64,000 nt of DNA from Acetobacter sp. (GTDB lineage: Bacteria > Pseudomonadota > Alphaproteobacteria > RF32 > CAG-239), in the NCBI GenBank assembly GCA_023665325.1, contig JAMPED010000003.1:44589-108588 (forward strand). The letters are read 5' to 3'. Below the pieces are notes generated by a model. That model was not told the origin of the DNA and did not search any database. It worked only from the letters and a program-made list of their open reading frames with translations. The position numbers and the translations under genes are program-made. Positions 31,726 to 38,952 of this stretch are shown one piece after another. Within the stretch, counting starts at the first letter, position 1, and each line of letters starts with the position of its first letter.

Positions 31726-32298
31726 GGATTTATTATCTAAAATTTTAACATACTCAGGTTTATCGCCATAAAGTTTTCGATATTCTTCCATTTTCTTTTT
31801 GTGTTCAATTTCCGAGTGTTTAACCTCTTCGCTTTCAGCAAGGTTAATAACCTTTTTGCCATTGCGTTTTGCTAAGCGATAAGCTGTATATGCTCCACCA
31901 TATTCCTTGTGTATATAACAAATAAAAAAATCTGCATTTTCTACTTCATAACGATTACGGTAAGTGATAGCGAATTTTCTTGGTGCAAATTCCACCTCAT
32001 CTGGATACATAAACCCATCATAGTTTAATTCTGTAAAGCCTGCTTCACTACCTATTGTAGGATTAACCTGTTGCATATAAGCAGCAACAAATATACGCTT
32101 TATCTGCGGATATAATTGCTCTTGCACACGACGAACCGCACTATTGGCATAGCTATCAAAATTACCATTTCCGCCAAACCAAAAAGTATCAACACCTTCA
32201 TTTTCAATTAAAGAAATTATCGTGCGTTCAATATGATTATTTTCCAATAAATAACTCGGTGCATCCCGATGCCCAAAAAAAGCGCAAATCTTTCCCAT
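31720..32298 (-). CDS. SLOG-fold protein (YpsA/DUF1273-like)
   Basis: The 192-aa protein begins FFGHRDAP and continues with FWFGGNGNFDSYANSAVR, the pattern of the YpsA-like branch of the SLOG (Smf/DprA-LOG) superfamily, which binds nucleotides or their derivatives. ADFFICYIHKEYGGAYTAY then forms the second nucleotide-facing loop. Some SLOG proteins sense signal nucleotides in stress or phage defence. The start has GAGGTG upstream and lies 13 nt after the terminator of structured RNA B1. Expression may thus depend on the RNA locus. It converges on the LOG-family gene. Confidence 0.75.
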   Translation of the reverse strand: MGKICAFFGHRDAPSYLLENNHIERTIISLIENEGVDTFWFGGNGNFDSYANSAVRRVQEQLYPQIKRIFVAAYMQQVNPTIGSEAGFTELNYDGFMYPDEVEFAPRKFAITYRNRYEVENADFFICYIHKEYGGAYTAYRLAKRNGKKVINLAESEEVKHSEIEHKKKMEEYRKLYGDKPEYVKILDNKSL

Positions 32299-32311
32299 AC
32301 CAACACCTCAT

Positions 32312-32342
32312 AAAAAAAGACCGCCTTTTAATTAAGGTGGTC
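32312..32342 (-). terminator. Terminator of structured RNA B1, just upstream of the SLOG gene
   Basis: On the minus strand GACCACCTT / AAGGCGGTC (one mismatch) is followed by seven T. It ends 13 nt before the SLOG start codon. Confidence 0.85.
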
Positions 32343-32519
32343 GGGGCATTAGCAAATCTACCTTATAACAGATTCTCCGCTTTTAGGCTTTCGCCTTGGA
32401 CATAACAGACAAGTACCCCGCCCAATAAATGCTAGACAAGGATATATATATGCTTTAACGATACAAAAAACTATATCGTATAAGGTAAGGCTTGCTACAG
32501 CCCGACATTTAAAACTGTC
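32312..32519 (-). ncRNA. Structured RNA B1 (divergent member of the pseudoknot family)
   Basis: About 208 nt on the minus strand between a consensus-like promoter and a terminator. Strand a (32497-32479, TAGCAA..TACCTTATA) pairs with a' (32367-32350). Strand b (32420-32414) pairs with b' (32348-32342) through CGGGG/CCCCG. The order a-b-a'-b' is the same as in A1 and B2. The 5' strand is about 70 per cent identical to that of B2 over 40 nt. The central hairpin differs: the 12-nt loop is absent and there is AGGC-GAAA-GCCT (32396-32385) instead. It is therefore a paralogue with a different central module. Confidence 0.6.
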
Positions 32520-32525
32520 ATAGTT

Positions 32526-32553
32526 ATTATATTTATTAAAATATAATTTGCAA
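32526..32553 (-). promoter_or_regulatory. Promoter of structured RNA B1
   Basis: On the minus strand TTGCAA (32553-32548) and TATAAT (32531-32526) are spaced by 16 nt, lying between the B2 terminator and B1. Confidence 0.75.
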
Positions 32554-32554
32554 T

Positions 32555-32580
32555 AAAAAAACACCTTTTCTAAAGGTGTC
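32555..32580 (-). terminator. Terminator of structured RNA B2
   Basis: On the minus strand ACACCTTT / AAAGGTGT with a short loop is followed by a T run, directly stacked on the closing stem of RNA B2. Confidence 0.85.
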
Positions 32581-32759
32581 GGGGAGTTAGCAAGCTGACC
32601 TTATAAGACAACTCCCTTGATCTTCAATATATAACCAAGGGCTCCCCGACCATATATTAAAACATAATCGGGGAATTTATCATCAAATGACTTACGACAA
32701 AATTCTATGCCGTATAAGGTTGAGTTGCTAAACTCAAGCAGCATTTACCCCTGCTACTC
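32555..32759 (-). ncRNA. Structured RNA B2 (pseudoknot family)
   Basis: About 205 nt on the minus strand. Strand a (32731-32713, TTAGCAA..ACCTTATA) pairs with a' (32605-32587). Strand b (32650-32642, GTCGGGGAG) pairs with b' (32586-32578, CTCCCCGAC). Between b and a' is the hairpin CCCTTGGT / ATCAAGGG (32641-32614) with loop TATATATTGAAG, identical to A1 and A2 although the stem bases differ. An upstream CCCCGA (about 32672) could pair with b instead, so two alternative folds are possible. It has its own promoter and terminator. No protein-coding potential is convincing. Confidence 0.75.
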
Positions 32760-32765
32760 GTCTGT

Positions 32766-32794
32766 ATTTTATAAAACGAAAAACAATTTTGCAA
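32766..32794 (-). promoter_or_regulatory. Promoter of structured RNA B2
   Basis: On the minus strand TTGCAA (32794-32789) and TAAAAT (32771-32766) with 17-nt spacing, or TATAAA with 15. The -35 box is identical to that of RNA B1. Confidence 0.6.
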
Positions 32795-32930
32795 TAAAAA
32801 ACGCAACTCTTGTCTTTATTAAAAAACTTAATTGCTTTTTAGTTTTTTTGAATAGACTTATAGACAATATAAAATGAGGGTTATGATGAATGTGATATTC
32901 ATAAATTGCTCAATGAATAAACTCTATTTC

Positions 32931-34613
32931 TTAAAATAACGTCGGGGCGTTATCTTTATTTATCAAAACCTCGGCGGCGGCGCGGGCTTCTTTGGTGATT
33001 TTTTCGCCAGCGAGCATTCGAGCGATTTCTTCGATTTTTTCGTCTTGTGAAAGCTTTAGCAAACTTGTTGTTGTGATGTTTTCTTGGGTTTTCTTTTCCA
33101 CCTTGAAATGCTCATTGCTAAAAGCTGCAACTTGTGGAGAGTGGGTTACAACCATTACCTGAAGGTGTTGCGCTAAACGTGATAAGCGTTCTCCTACAGC
33201 TTCTGCTGTTGCTCCGCCAATTCCGGTATCTATTTCATCAAAAATCAGTGTTTCTTGGCTGCTGTTTTGGGCTAGATTTACTTTTAATGCCAACATAAAA
33301 CGAGAAAGCTCACCACCGGAAGCTATTTTATTCAATGCTCCCATTGGCGTATTGGGGTTTGTGGAAACTTCAAAACAGACCGAATCCCATCCCTTTTCGC
33401 TCCATTGCGTTTCGTCTTTTTGCATAATAGCCGTTTTGAAAACAGCTTTTTCCATTTTTAATGGTGGTAGTTCTTTCATGATGTTTTTATCAAGCTTTTG
33501 TGCTACGGTTTGGCGTTTTTTGCTTAATTCTTCCGCATTCTTGATATATTCATTCCGCATATTCTCAACATTCTGGCGTAGTTCTGCAAGGCAATCTTCT
33601 CCTTTTTGCAGGTTATTTAACGCCTCTTTCAATTCTTCTAACTTCTCGGGCAACATATCAATATCTGTTTGATGTTTCTTTGCTAAATCTCGCAGCATAA
33701 ACAGACGGGTTTCAATATTATCTATTTCATTTTGATTTAAAGAGATATCTGCTGAGTTATTTTCTATCTGCTCCACCGCATCGTTTAAGATATATATCGC
33801 ATTTTCAAGATTTTGTTCTATTTCTGTATATTTACCATTAACAATTTCATTTGCTCGAGAAATTGCATTACGGGCTTTAGTGATTTGGTCTAAAACATTA
33901 TTACTACCATTTAATGCGGAATATGCCGTGTTTAGTTTCTCAATAATCTTTTCTGCATTCATCAACTCACTACGGCGAATCCGCAGACTTTCTTCTTCGT
34001 CTTTTTGCGGAGCGGCTTTTTCAAGTTCTTTTACCCAATGCTGCAAATTTTCTTCGTCTTCTTTTGCTTTTGCTAACGCCTGCTCTTTATTTTTCAGCTC
34101 TGCATTTGCTGCTTTATATTGAAGATAGGATTGTTTAACCAAGGATACATCTTGTGCGAATCCACCATAATTATCTAAAATATCACAATGTGTTGCAGGG
34201 TTTAATAGTCCTTGGTTATCGTGTTGTCCGTGTATTTCTATTAAATATTGGCTCAACTCTTTTAAAAGTTTCAGGGTTATAATTTGATCATTAAACCAAA
34301 TTTTATTTTTGCCATCTGCCGTTATGGTTCGTTTGATGATGATGTCACCATCTATCTCTAAATCGTACTCTTTAGCTAATGCATAAATTGCGTTTTCTTT
34401 ACTTACCTCAAATATTCCTGTAACCGAAAGTTTATCTGTTCCACTCCGGATAAGAGAAGATTCCGTGCGATTTCCAAGTAGCAAGCCAAGCGAATCGAGT
34501 AAAATAGATTTACCAGCACCAGTTTCTCCGGTTAATACTATCAATCCGTTGGAAAAATCTATATCCAAACTGTCAATTAAAACAACATTTCTGATTGATA
34601 GTGATTTTAACAT
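32931..34613 (-). CDS. recN: DNA repair ATPase RecN
   Basis: RecN is an SMC-like ATPase acting early in double-strand-break repair. The 560-aa length is normal. Walker A GETGAGKS is at about residues 30-37, long coiled coils occupy the middle, and the C-terminal head has ASGGELSRFMLALK (signature) and LIFDEIDTGIGG (Walker B). It is the third gene of the leftward lpxC-bamD-recN group, a conserved alphaproteobacterial order, starting 9 nt after bamD. ligA, often next in that order, is elsewhere in this window. Confidence 0.97.
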   Translation of the reverse strand: MLKSLSIRNVVLIDSLDIDFSNGLIVLTGETGAGKSILLDSLGLLLGNRTESSLIRSGTDKLSVTGIFEVSKENAIYALAKEYDLEIDGDIIIKRTITADGKNKIWFNDQIITLKLLKELSQYLIEIHGQHDNQGLLNPATHCDILDNYGGFAQDVSLVKQSYLQYKAANAELKNKEQALAKAKEDEENLQHWVKELEKAAPQKDEEESLRIRRSELMNAEKIIEKLNTAYSALNGSNNVLDQITKARNAISRANEIVNGKYTEIEQNLENAIYILNDAVEQIENNSADISLNQNEIDNIETRLFMLRDLAKKHQTDIDMLPEKLEELKEALNNLQKGEDCLAELRQNVENMRNEYIKNAEELSKKRQTVAQKLDKNIMKELPPLKMEKAVFKTAIMQKDETQWSEKGWDSVCFEVSTNPNTPMGALNKIASGGELSRFMLALKVNLAQNSSQETLIFDEIDTGIGGATAEAVGERLSRLAQHLQVMVVTHSPQVAAFSNEHFKVEKKTQENITTTSLLKLSQDEKIEEIARMLAGEKITKEARAAAEVLINKDNAPTLF

Positions 34614-34622
34614 AGATGAGTA

Positions 34623-35372
34623 TTAGTCCCTTGCAATAAGTTTAGCAGCTCTTTCTGACCATTTACTTTCTGGATAGTTACGACGAAGTATCTCTTCTTT
34701 TTTGCGAGCTTCTTTGGTTAAGCCGAGAATCGTATATATTTCAATTTCTCTATACAATGCTTCTTCAATTTGTGCGGTTGTTTGATATACATCTGTTACA
34801 GTTGAAAAGCGATTAAGTGCTGAAATGTATTCTTTATTTTGCAAATAATATCGACCAACCGTCATTTCGTGTCCTGCCAAGTGATCTTCTATCAATGCCA
34901 TTTTACTCTTAGCATCTGCCGCATATTGGCTCGTTGGGAACATTGTTATAACTTGAGAGAATGTTTCATATGCATCTTTTGTTGCTGACTGCTCTTTCTG
35001 AGAGGGGGCAATTTGGTCATAATAACAAACGCCTTTCAAATAATAAGCATATGCAATATCTTTATTACCAGGGTGCAAGCGGATAAAGCGATCTAATGAG
35101 GCGATAGCATCATCATATTTTTCATCTTTATAATATGCATAAGCACTCATTAACTTTGATTTTGTTGCCCATTTGGAATATGGATGTTCCATTTCCACTT
35201 TATCAAAGGTTTCTGCTGCTTTTTGATATGATGTTTTTTCTAGATAATCATATGCTTCATTATAAAGTGTTTCAGCACTTTTATCTTCATCTTTAATTGT
35301 GTCTTCTTTTCCTGCACAAGCAGTCAACAATACAAAACTTGCGATTGACAACATATATAAAATCTTTTTCAT
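34623..35372 (-). CDS. bamD: Outer-membrane assembly lipoprotein BamD
   Basis: BamD is an essential part of the BAM complex that folds beta-barrels into the outer membrane. The 249-aa protein has a lipoprotein signal with lipobox LTAC (Cys19) and five TPR-like repeats, including YNEAYDYLEKTSYQKAAETFD and HPYSKWATKSKLMSAYAYYK. It starts 2 nt downstream of lpxC and is followed closely by recN. Length, signal and order all match the family (also called ComL/YfiO). Confidence 0.95.
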   Translation of the reverse strand: MKKILYMLSIASFVLLTACAGKEDTIKDEDKSAETLYNEAYDYLEKTSYQKAAETFDKVEMEHPYSKWATKSKLMSAYAYYKDEKYDDAIASLDRFIRLHPGNKDIAYAYYLKGVCYYDQIAPSQKEQSATKDAYETFSQVITMFPTSQYAADAKSKMALIEDHLAGHEMTVGRYYLQNKEYISALNRFSTVTDVYQTTAQIEEALYREIEIYTILGLTKEARKKEEILRRNYPESKWSERAAKLIARD

Positions 35373-35374
35373 AT

Positions 35375-36247
35375 CTATTCCTCTTCTATAACCTCATAAT
35401 TATCTTTTGACGCAAAAAGTTTTTTCAAGACTTCATTATTATGGTAGTGTCCGCTTTTATCTGCAACAACTTTTGCTAATATATAATACCCAGAAGTATA
35501 TAAATCACCTATTGTATCCAAAACTTTATGATTAACACATTCGTTTGGCAATCGAAATCCCTCTGGATTTAAAATCGTTTCACCATCCAAAACCACTGCA
35601 TTTTCTAGGGACCCCCCTTTAATTAAGCCAATCGATTGAAGATAATCTACTTGATATTTTTCGCAAAATGTGCGGCACGGCGCAATTTCTGTAATGAATT
35701 TTTCTTTTGTAATTTCGCCTTCAAAGCTTTGATGTCCAACAATCGGTGATGGAAAATCTATATCAAAACGAACTTGAAATGTTGGAGCGGGTAATAAGGT
35801 TACGCTTGAGCCCTTTTCATCTGTAAACTTTACTTCTTTCTTAACTTTAAGATATCGGCGGGGAGCATTTTGAGATTCTAGTTCTACATTTTTTAAGATA
35901 TCATAAAACACCTTACCGCTGCCGTCAAGAATCGGCACCTCCGGATTATTAACTGAGATTTGTACATTATCTATATTCAAAATATACAGAACAGCCATTA
36001 AATGTTCAATTGTACTTATAATATTCTGAGGAGATATGCCTAGACAAGTACAATTTCTGGTATCTATTACATTACTATACATAGCACGAATCGGCATTTC
36101 ATTTTCCAAATCACTCCGTTTAAAAACTATTCCTGTGTTTGCTTCAGTTGGTTCAATTTTTAAAACCGATTCGCATCCCGAATGAAGACCTATACCTTTT
36201 ATTTCTATACTATGTTTTACTGTATGTTGCACATTATTCTCCTTCAT
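35375..36247 (-). CDS. lpxC: UDP-3-O-acyl-N-acetylglucosamine deacetylase
   Basis: LpxC catalyses the committed step of lipid A synthesis. The 290-aa protein starts with the family sequence TVKHSIEIKGIGLHSG. It has STIEHLMAVLY (catalytic Glu and zinc His), CRTFC, NHKVLDTIGDLY (zinc His and Asp) and the catalytic KSGHYHNNEVL. This shows the cell has lipid A and is a true Gram-negative. It heads the group lpxC-bamD-recN and lies just 3' of rnpB on the same strand. Confidence 0.97.
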   Translation of the reverse strand: MKENNVQHTVKHSIEIKGIGLHSGCESVLKIEPTEANTGIVFKRSDLENEMPIRAMYSNVIDTRNCTCLGISPQNIISTIEHLMAVLYILNIDNVQISVNNPEVPILDGSGKVFYDILKNVELESQNAPRRYLKVKKEVKFTDEKGSSVTLLPAPTFQVRFDIDFPSPIVGHQSFEGEITKEKFITEIAPCRTFCEKYQVDYLQSIGLIKGGSLENAVVLDGETILNPEGFRLPNECVNHKVLDTIGDLYTSGYYILAKVVADKSGHYHNNEVLKKLFASKDNYEVIEEE

Positions 36248-36256
36248 AAAAAAATT

Positions 36257-36642
36257 AGGTGGTCTGTAAGCCGAGTTCTGTACTTATCATTTGCTTCACA
36301 TAATGTGAAGATTCAAAGCGATAGCTATTCATCTGGTCCAAATGTCACCATTTGGCTCTAGCGACCTACCTCTGGAGCAGAGTGGAAACGCTCCGTTAAA
36401 CGATTTGCATCGCCCTCCTAATTTGGTCTTGCGTCAGATAGGGTTTACCTTGCCAAAGAGTATTACTACCTTTGCGGTGAGCTCTTACCTCGCCTTTTCA
36501 ACCTTACCGAATTAGTATCCGGCGGTAATTTTCTGCGGCACTTTCCCTTGGATTTCTCCAGCCGGACGTTATCCGGTATCTTGTTTCCAAAACGCTCGGA
36601 CTTTCCTCACTGAGTTCATCAGCGCAGCTATCCGACCACCGT
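36257..36642 (-). ncRNA. rnpB: RNase P RNA, class A
   Basis: RNase P RNA removes 5' leaders from tRNA precursors. On the minus strand the ends pair through GGTGGTC / GACCACC (P1). The conserved GAGGAAAGTCCG core block (about 36609-36598) follows the 5' end and the 3' signature AGAACTCGGCTTACAG precedes P1. The internal helices fit bacterial type A, about 386 nt. The T run after the 3' strand of P1 (36256-36249) may terminate it, or transcription may continue into lpxC, which starts only 9 nt further. Confidence 0.95.
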
Positions 36643-36827
36643 GATTTTATTGTTTAACACAATTTGTTAAAAAAGCAATGTTTTTGAAGAAAAGTTTTAC
36701 CTTTACATAACCAATTATTACTTTTTTTAAATTTTTTTTACTCTTTTTTAATTTTTTACTTGTTTTGTTTAAATTTTGTGTTACTTTTGTCAACGAATCG
36801 AGTCGTAATAAAAAAATGGAGCTCTAA
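36643..36827. other. AT-rich divergent intergenic region between rnpB and an outer-membrane protein gene
   Basis: The stretch is extremely AT-rich with T tracts (36720-36770). It must hold the rnpB promoter on the minus strand and the promoter of the 204-aa outer-membrane protein on the plus strand, but I cannot fix unique -35/-10 pairs. GGAG at about 36819 serves the downstream gene. Confidence 0.4.
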
Positions 36828-37442
36828 ATGACAAAAGCAATAAAAGTTATACTAGTCTTAATATCTATTATCACTTTCTCTACAACATCTGTTTATGCTG
36901 AGTGTGATGGATTTTATTTAGCAGGCAGAATCGGACAAGCAAAATATAAACTTGAAGACGGTCGCGGCAGTGTTGATAGTAGCCACTCTGATTATATTGT
37001 TGATAAAAAAAGATTACTATTAAGTGGTGCTATCGGATATAGATACGAGCATTTCCGTGCTGAATTTGAATATATATGGAGAAAAAAGAACAGTAAGCAA
37101 ATTGCGGGAATTACCACAGGAAAATTCAGCTCCCCATCTTATATGTTTGTTGTTTACTATGATTTCTTCCCTTACTATTGGTTTACACCATTTGTAAATG
37201 CTGGTATTGGCTATACTCGCAGCAAATTATCCTTTAGTAATTCTACCACTGACACTAAATATAGCATTAAGGAAAATGCATTTACTTGGTCCTTGGGTGC
37301 TGGTATTACAGCCAAAGTAACAAACAGATTTAACGTTGATTTCGGCTATCGTTACTACGATATGGGTGAACTTTCTGTATTTAATGGAAAAACAGACTTA
37401 GAAGATCACGAAATCTATTTAGGATTGCGTTACGTCTTATAA
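36828..37442 (+). CDS. Small outer-membrane beta-barrel protein
   Basis: The 204-aa protein has a signal peptide (residues 1-25, cut after VYA) and an eight-strand barrel pattern of alternating aromatic and polar residues. It ends in YLGLRYVL, typical of barrels handled by BAM. FTPFVNAGIGYT and FNVDFGYRYYDMG resemble the Opa/OmpW-like surface antigens of alphaproteobacteria. It is probably an adhesin-like or structural barrel. It stands alone before glmM. Confidence 0.85.
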   Translation: MTKAIKVILVLISIITFSTTSVYAECDGFYLAGRIGQAKYKLEDGRGSVDSSHSDYIVDKKRLLLSGAIGYRYEHFRAEFEYIWRKKNSKQIAGITTGKFSSPSYMFVVYYDFFPYYWFTPFVNAGIGYTRSKLSFSNSTTDTKYSIKENAFTWSLGAGITAKVTNRFNVDFGYRYYDMGELSVFNGKTDLEDHEIYLGLRYVL

Positions 37443-37532
37443 CATATAGATATTTATACAAACAAGCTTGCAATATCCTTTTTAAGCTTTTAATGTAATA
37501 TTGTTTAGAATTTGATTTTGGAGCTTGTTATA

Positions 37533-38948
37533 ATGATTAACAAATTATTTGGAACAGACGGTGTTCGCGGAACAGCAAATATTTATCCAATGACAGCAGG
37601 TTTTGCGTTTGACTTAGCGGAAATATTAAGCCAGCTAGTTTGCAAAGATACTAAAACTGTTGCAATCGGAAAAGATACCCGTATCTCAGGCGATATGCTT
37701 GAAGCTGCCTTAAGTGCTGGATTTACCTCTAATGGTATTTCCGTTATATCCTTAGGTGTTGTTCCGACTCCACTCGTCACCTTGAGTACAAAAAAACTCA
37801 ATGTTGATATGGCACTGATGATTACAGCATCACATAACCCATATCACGATAATGGCATAAAGCTTATCGACAGAAATGGCGATAAATTTTCGGATGAGCT
37901 TTATGCTCAAATTGAAGGGCTTTTGGAGCAAAAAAATAGCGATAATCATAATAATAAAAGCAATAATAAAAATAACAACCATCGAATCGACGACAATAAT
38001 AACAAACTTAACAAAAGCCCTTCGTCTCTTGGATATATTTTGAAAGATGAAAATGTTATTGAAGATTATATTCAAAATATGCGTCACATAGCTCCAAGTT
38101 ACAAATCCTTTCAAGGGCTTAAAGTCGTTTTAGATTGTGCAAATGGTTCTTATTTTTCTATTTTACCACAAACATTTAAAGATCTCGGAGCAACCGTTAT
38201 CGTTATCAATAACAAACCAAATGGTTATAACATTAACGAAAATTGTGGCTCACAACACACTAAGCAGCTTTCTGAAATGGTGTTGAGTTCACAAGCTCAC
38301 TTTGGAGTAGCTGTGGATGGCGATGGTGATAGAATTATCTTAGTTGATAATAATGGAACAGTTATTGATGGAGATCAATTACTTTGTTTTTTAGCTCAAT
38401 ATTTAAAGAAACATAATAAACTTACATCAAATACTGTTATCAGTACAGAATGGTCTAATCTAGGATTAGGCAAATATTTTGAAACACAGAATATTCACCA
38501 CATCAAAAGCAAGGTGGGTGAGCGCTATGTGATTGATTTAATGAAAGAAAACAAATCATCTCTGGGTGGCGAACTTGTCGGACATATTGTTTTATCAGAT
38601 TATGCGGTAAGTGGTGACGCATTAGCAACTGCAATTGTGTTGTCGCTAGCTTATTTAGAAGACGGAAGACAAATGAGTGATATCTTCCCAATATTTTCCC
38701 CTTATCCTTGTATTATTGAAAATATACGCTTTTCAACTAAAGAATATATGTCACAAAGTATTGAATATCCAGATGTTCAAAAAGCTCTAGCAGATGCAAA
38801 AAAACTTTTGGGAGCTGATAGCAATCTTATTGCGCGTAAATCAGGGACTGAACCTGTTATTAAGCTACGCGTAGAGGGAACAGACGAAAAGCTTGTTCAA
38901 AAATTAGCCGCAGAACTAAAAGCTCTTATTCAACAATATCAAAAATAA
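37533..38948 (+). CDS. glmM: Phosphoglucosamine mutase
   Basis: GlmM converts glucosamine-6-phosphate to glucosamine-1-phosphate for peptidoglycan and LPS. The 471-aa protein starts FGTDGVRG and has the phosphoserine loop TASHNPYHDNG, the metal loop DGDGDR, and the C-terminal phosphate loop RKSGTEPVIKLRVEG. The ATG at 37533 has GGAG 9 nt upstream; an upstream TTG is not needed. It carries an asparagine/lysine-rich insertion at about residues 133-160 not found in typical members, which makes it about 25 residues longer than usual. Confidence 0.96.
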   Translation: MINKLFGTDGVRGTANIYPMTAGFAFDLAEILSQLVCKDTKTVAIGKDTRISGDMLEAALSAGFTSNGISVISLGVVPTPLVTLSTKKLNVDMALMITASHNPYHDNGIKLIDRNGDKFSDELYAQIEGLLEQKNSDNHNNKSNNKNNNHRIDDNNNKLNKSPSSLGYILKDENVIEDYIQNMRHIAPSYKSFQGLKVVLDCANGSYFSILPQTFKDLGATVIVINNKPNGYNINENCGSQHTKQLSEMVLSSQAHFGVAVDGDGDRIILVDNNGTVIDGDQLLCFLAQYLKKHNKLTSNTVISTEWSNLGLGKYFETQNIHHIKSKVGERYVIDLMKENKSSLGGELVGHIVLSDYAVSGDALATAIVLSLAYLEDGRQMSDIFPIFSPYPCIIENIRFSTKEYMSQSIEYPDVQKALADAKKLLGADSNLIARKSGTEPVIKLRVEGTDEKLVQKLAAELKALIQQYQK

Positions 38949-38952
38949 AGCT

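Noticed and set aside
32358..32564. Minus-strand frame of 68 codons across structured RNA B1
   Set aside because: It crosses the B1 promoter and its pairing strands, has no ribosome-binding site, and does not appear in the sister RNAs.
32312..32794. Tandem repeats considered as a CRISPR array, tracrRNA, retron or tmRNA
   Set aside because: Units are about 240 nt apart with internal structure, not short repeats with spacers. No cas or reverse transcriptase gene is near, and there is no tRNA-like end or tag frame.
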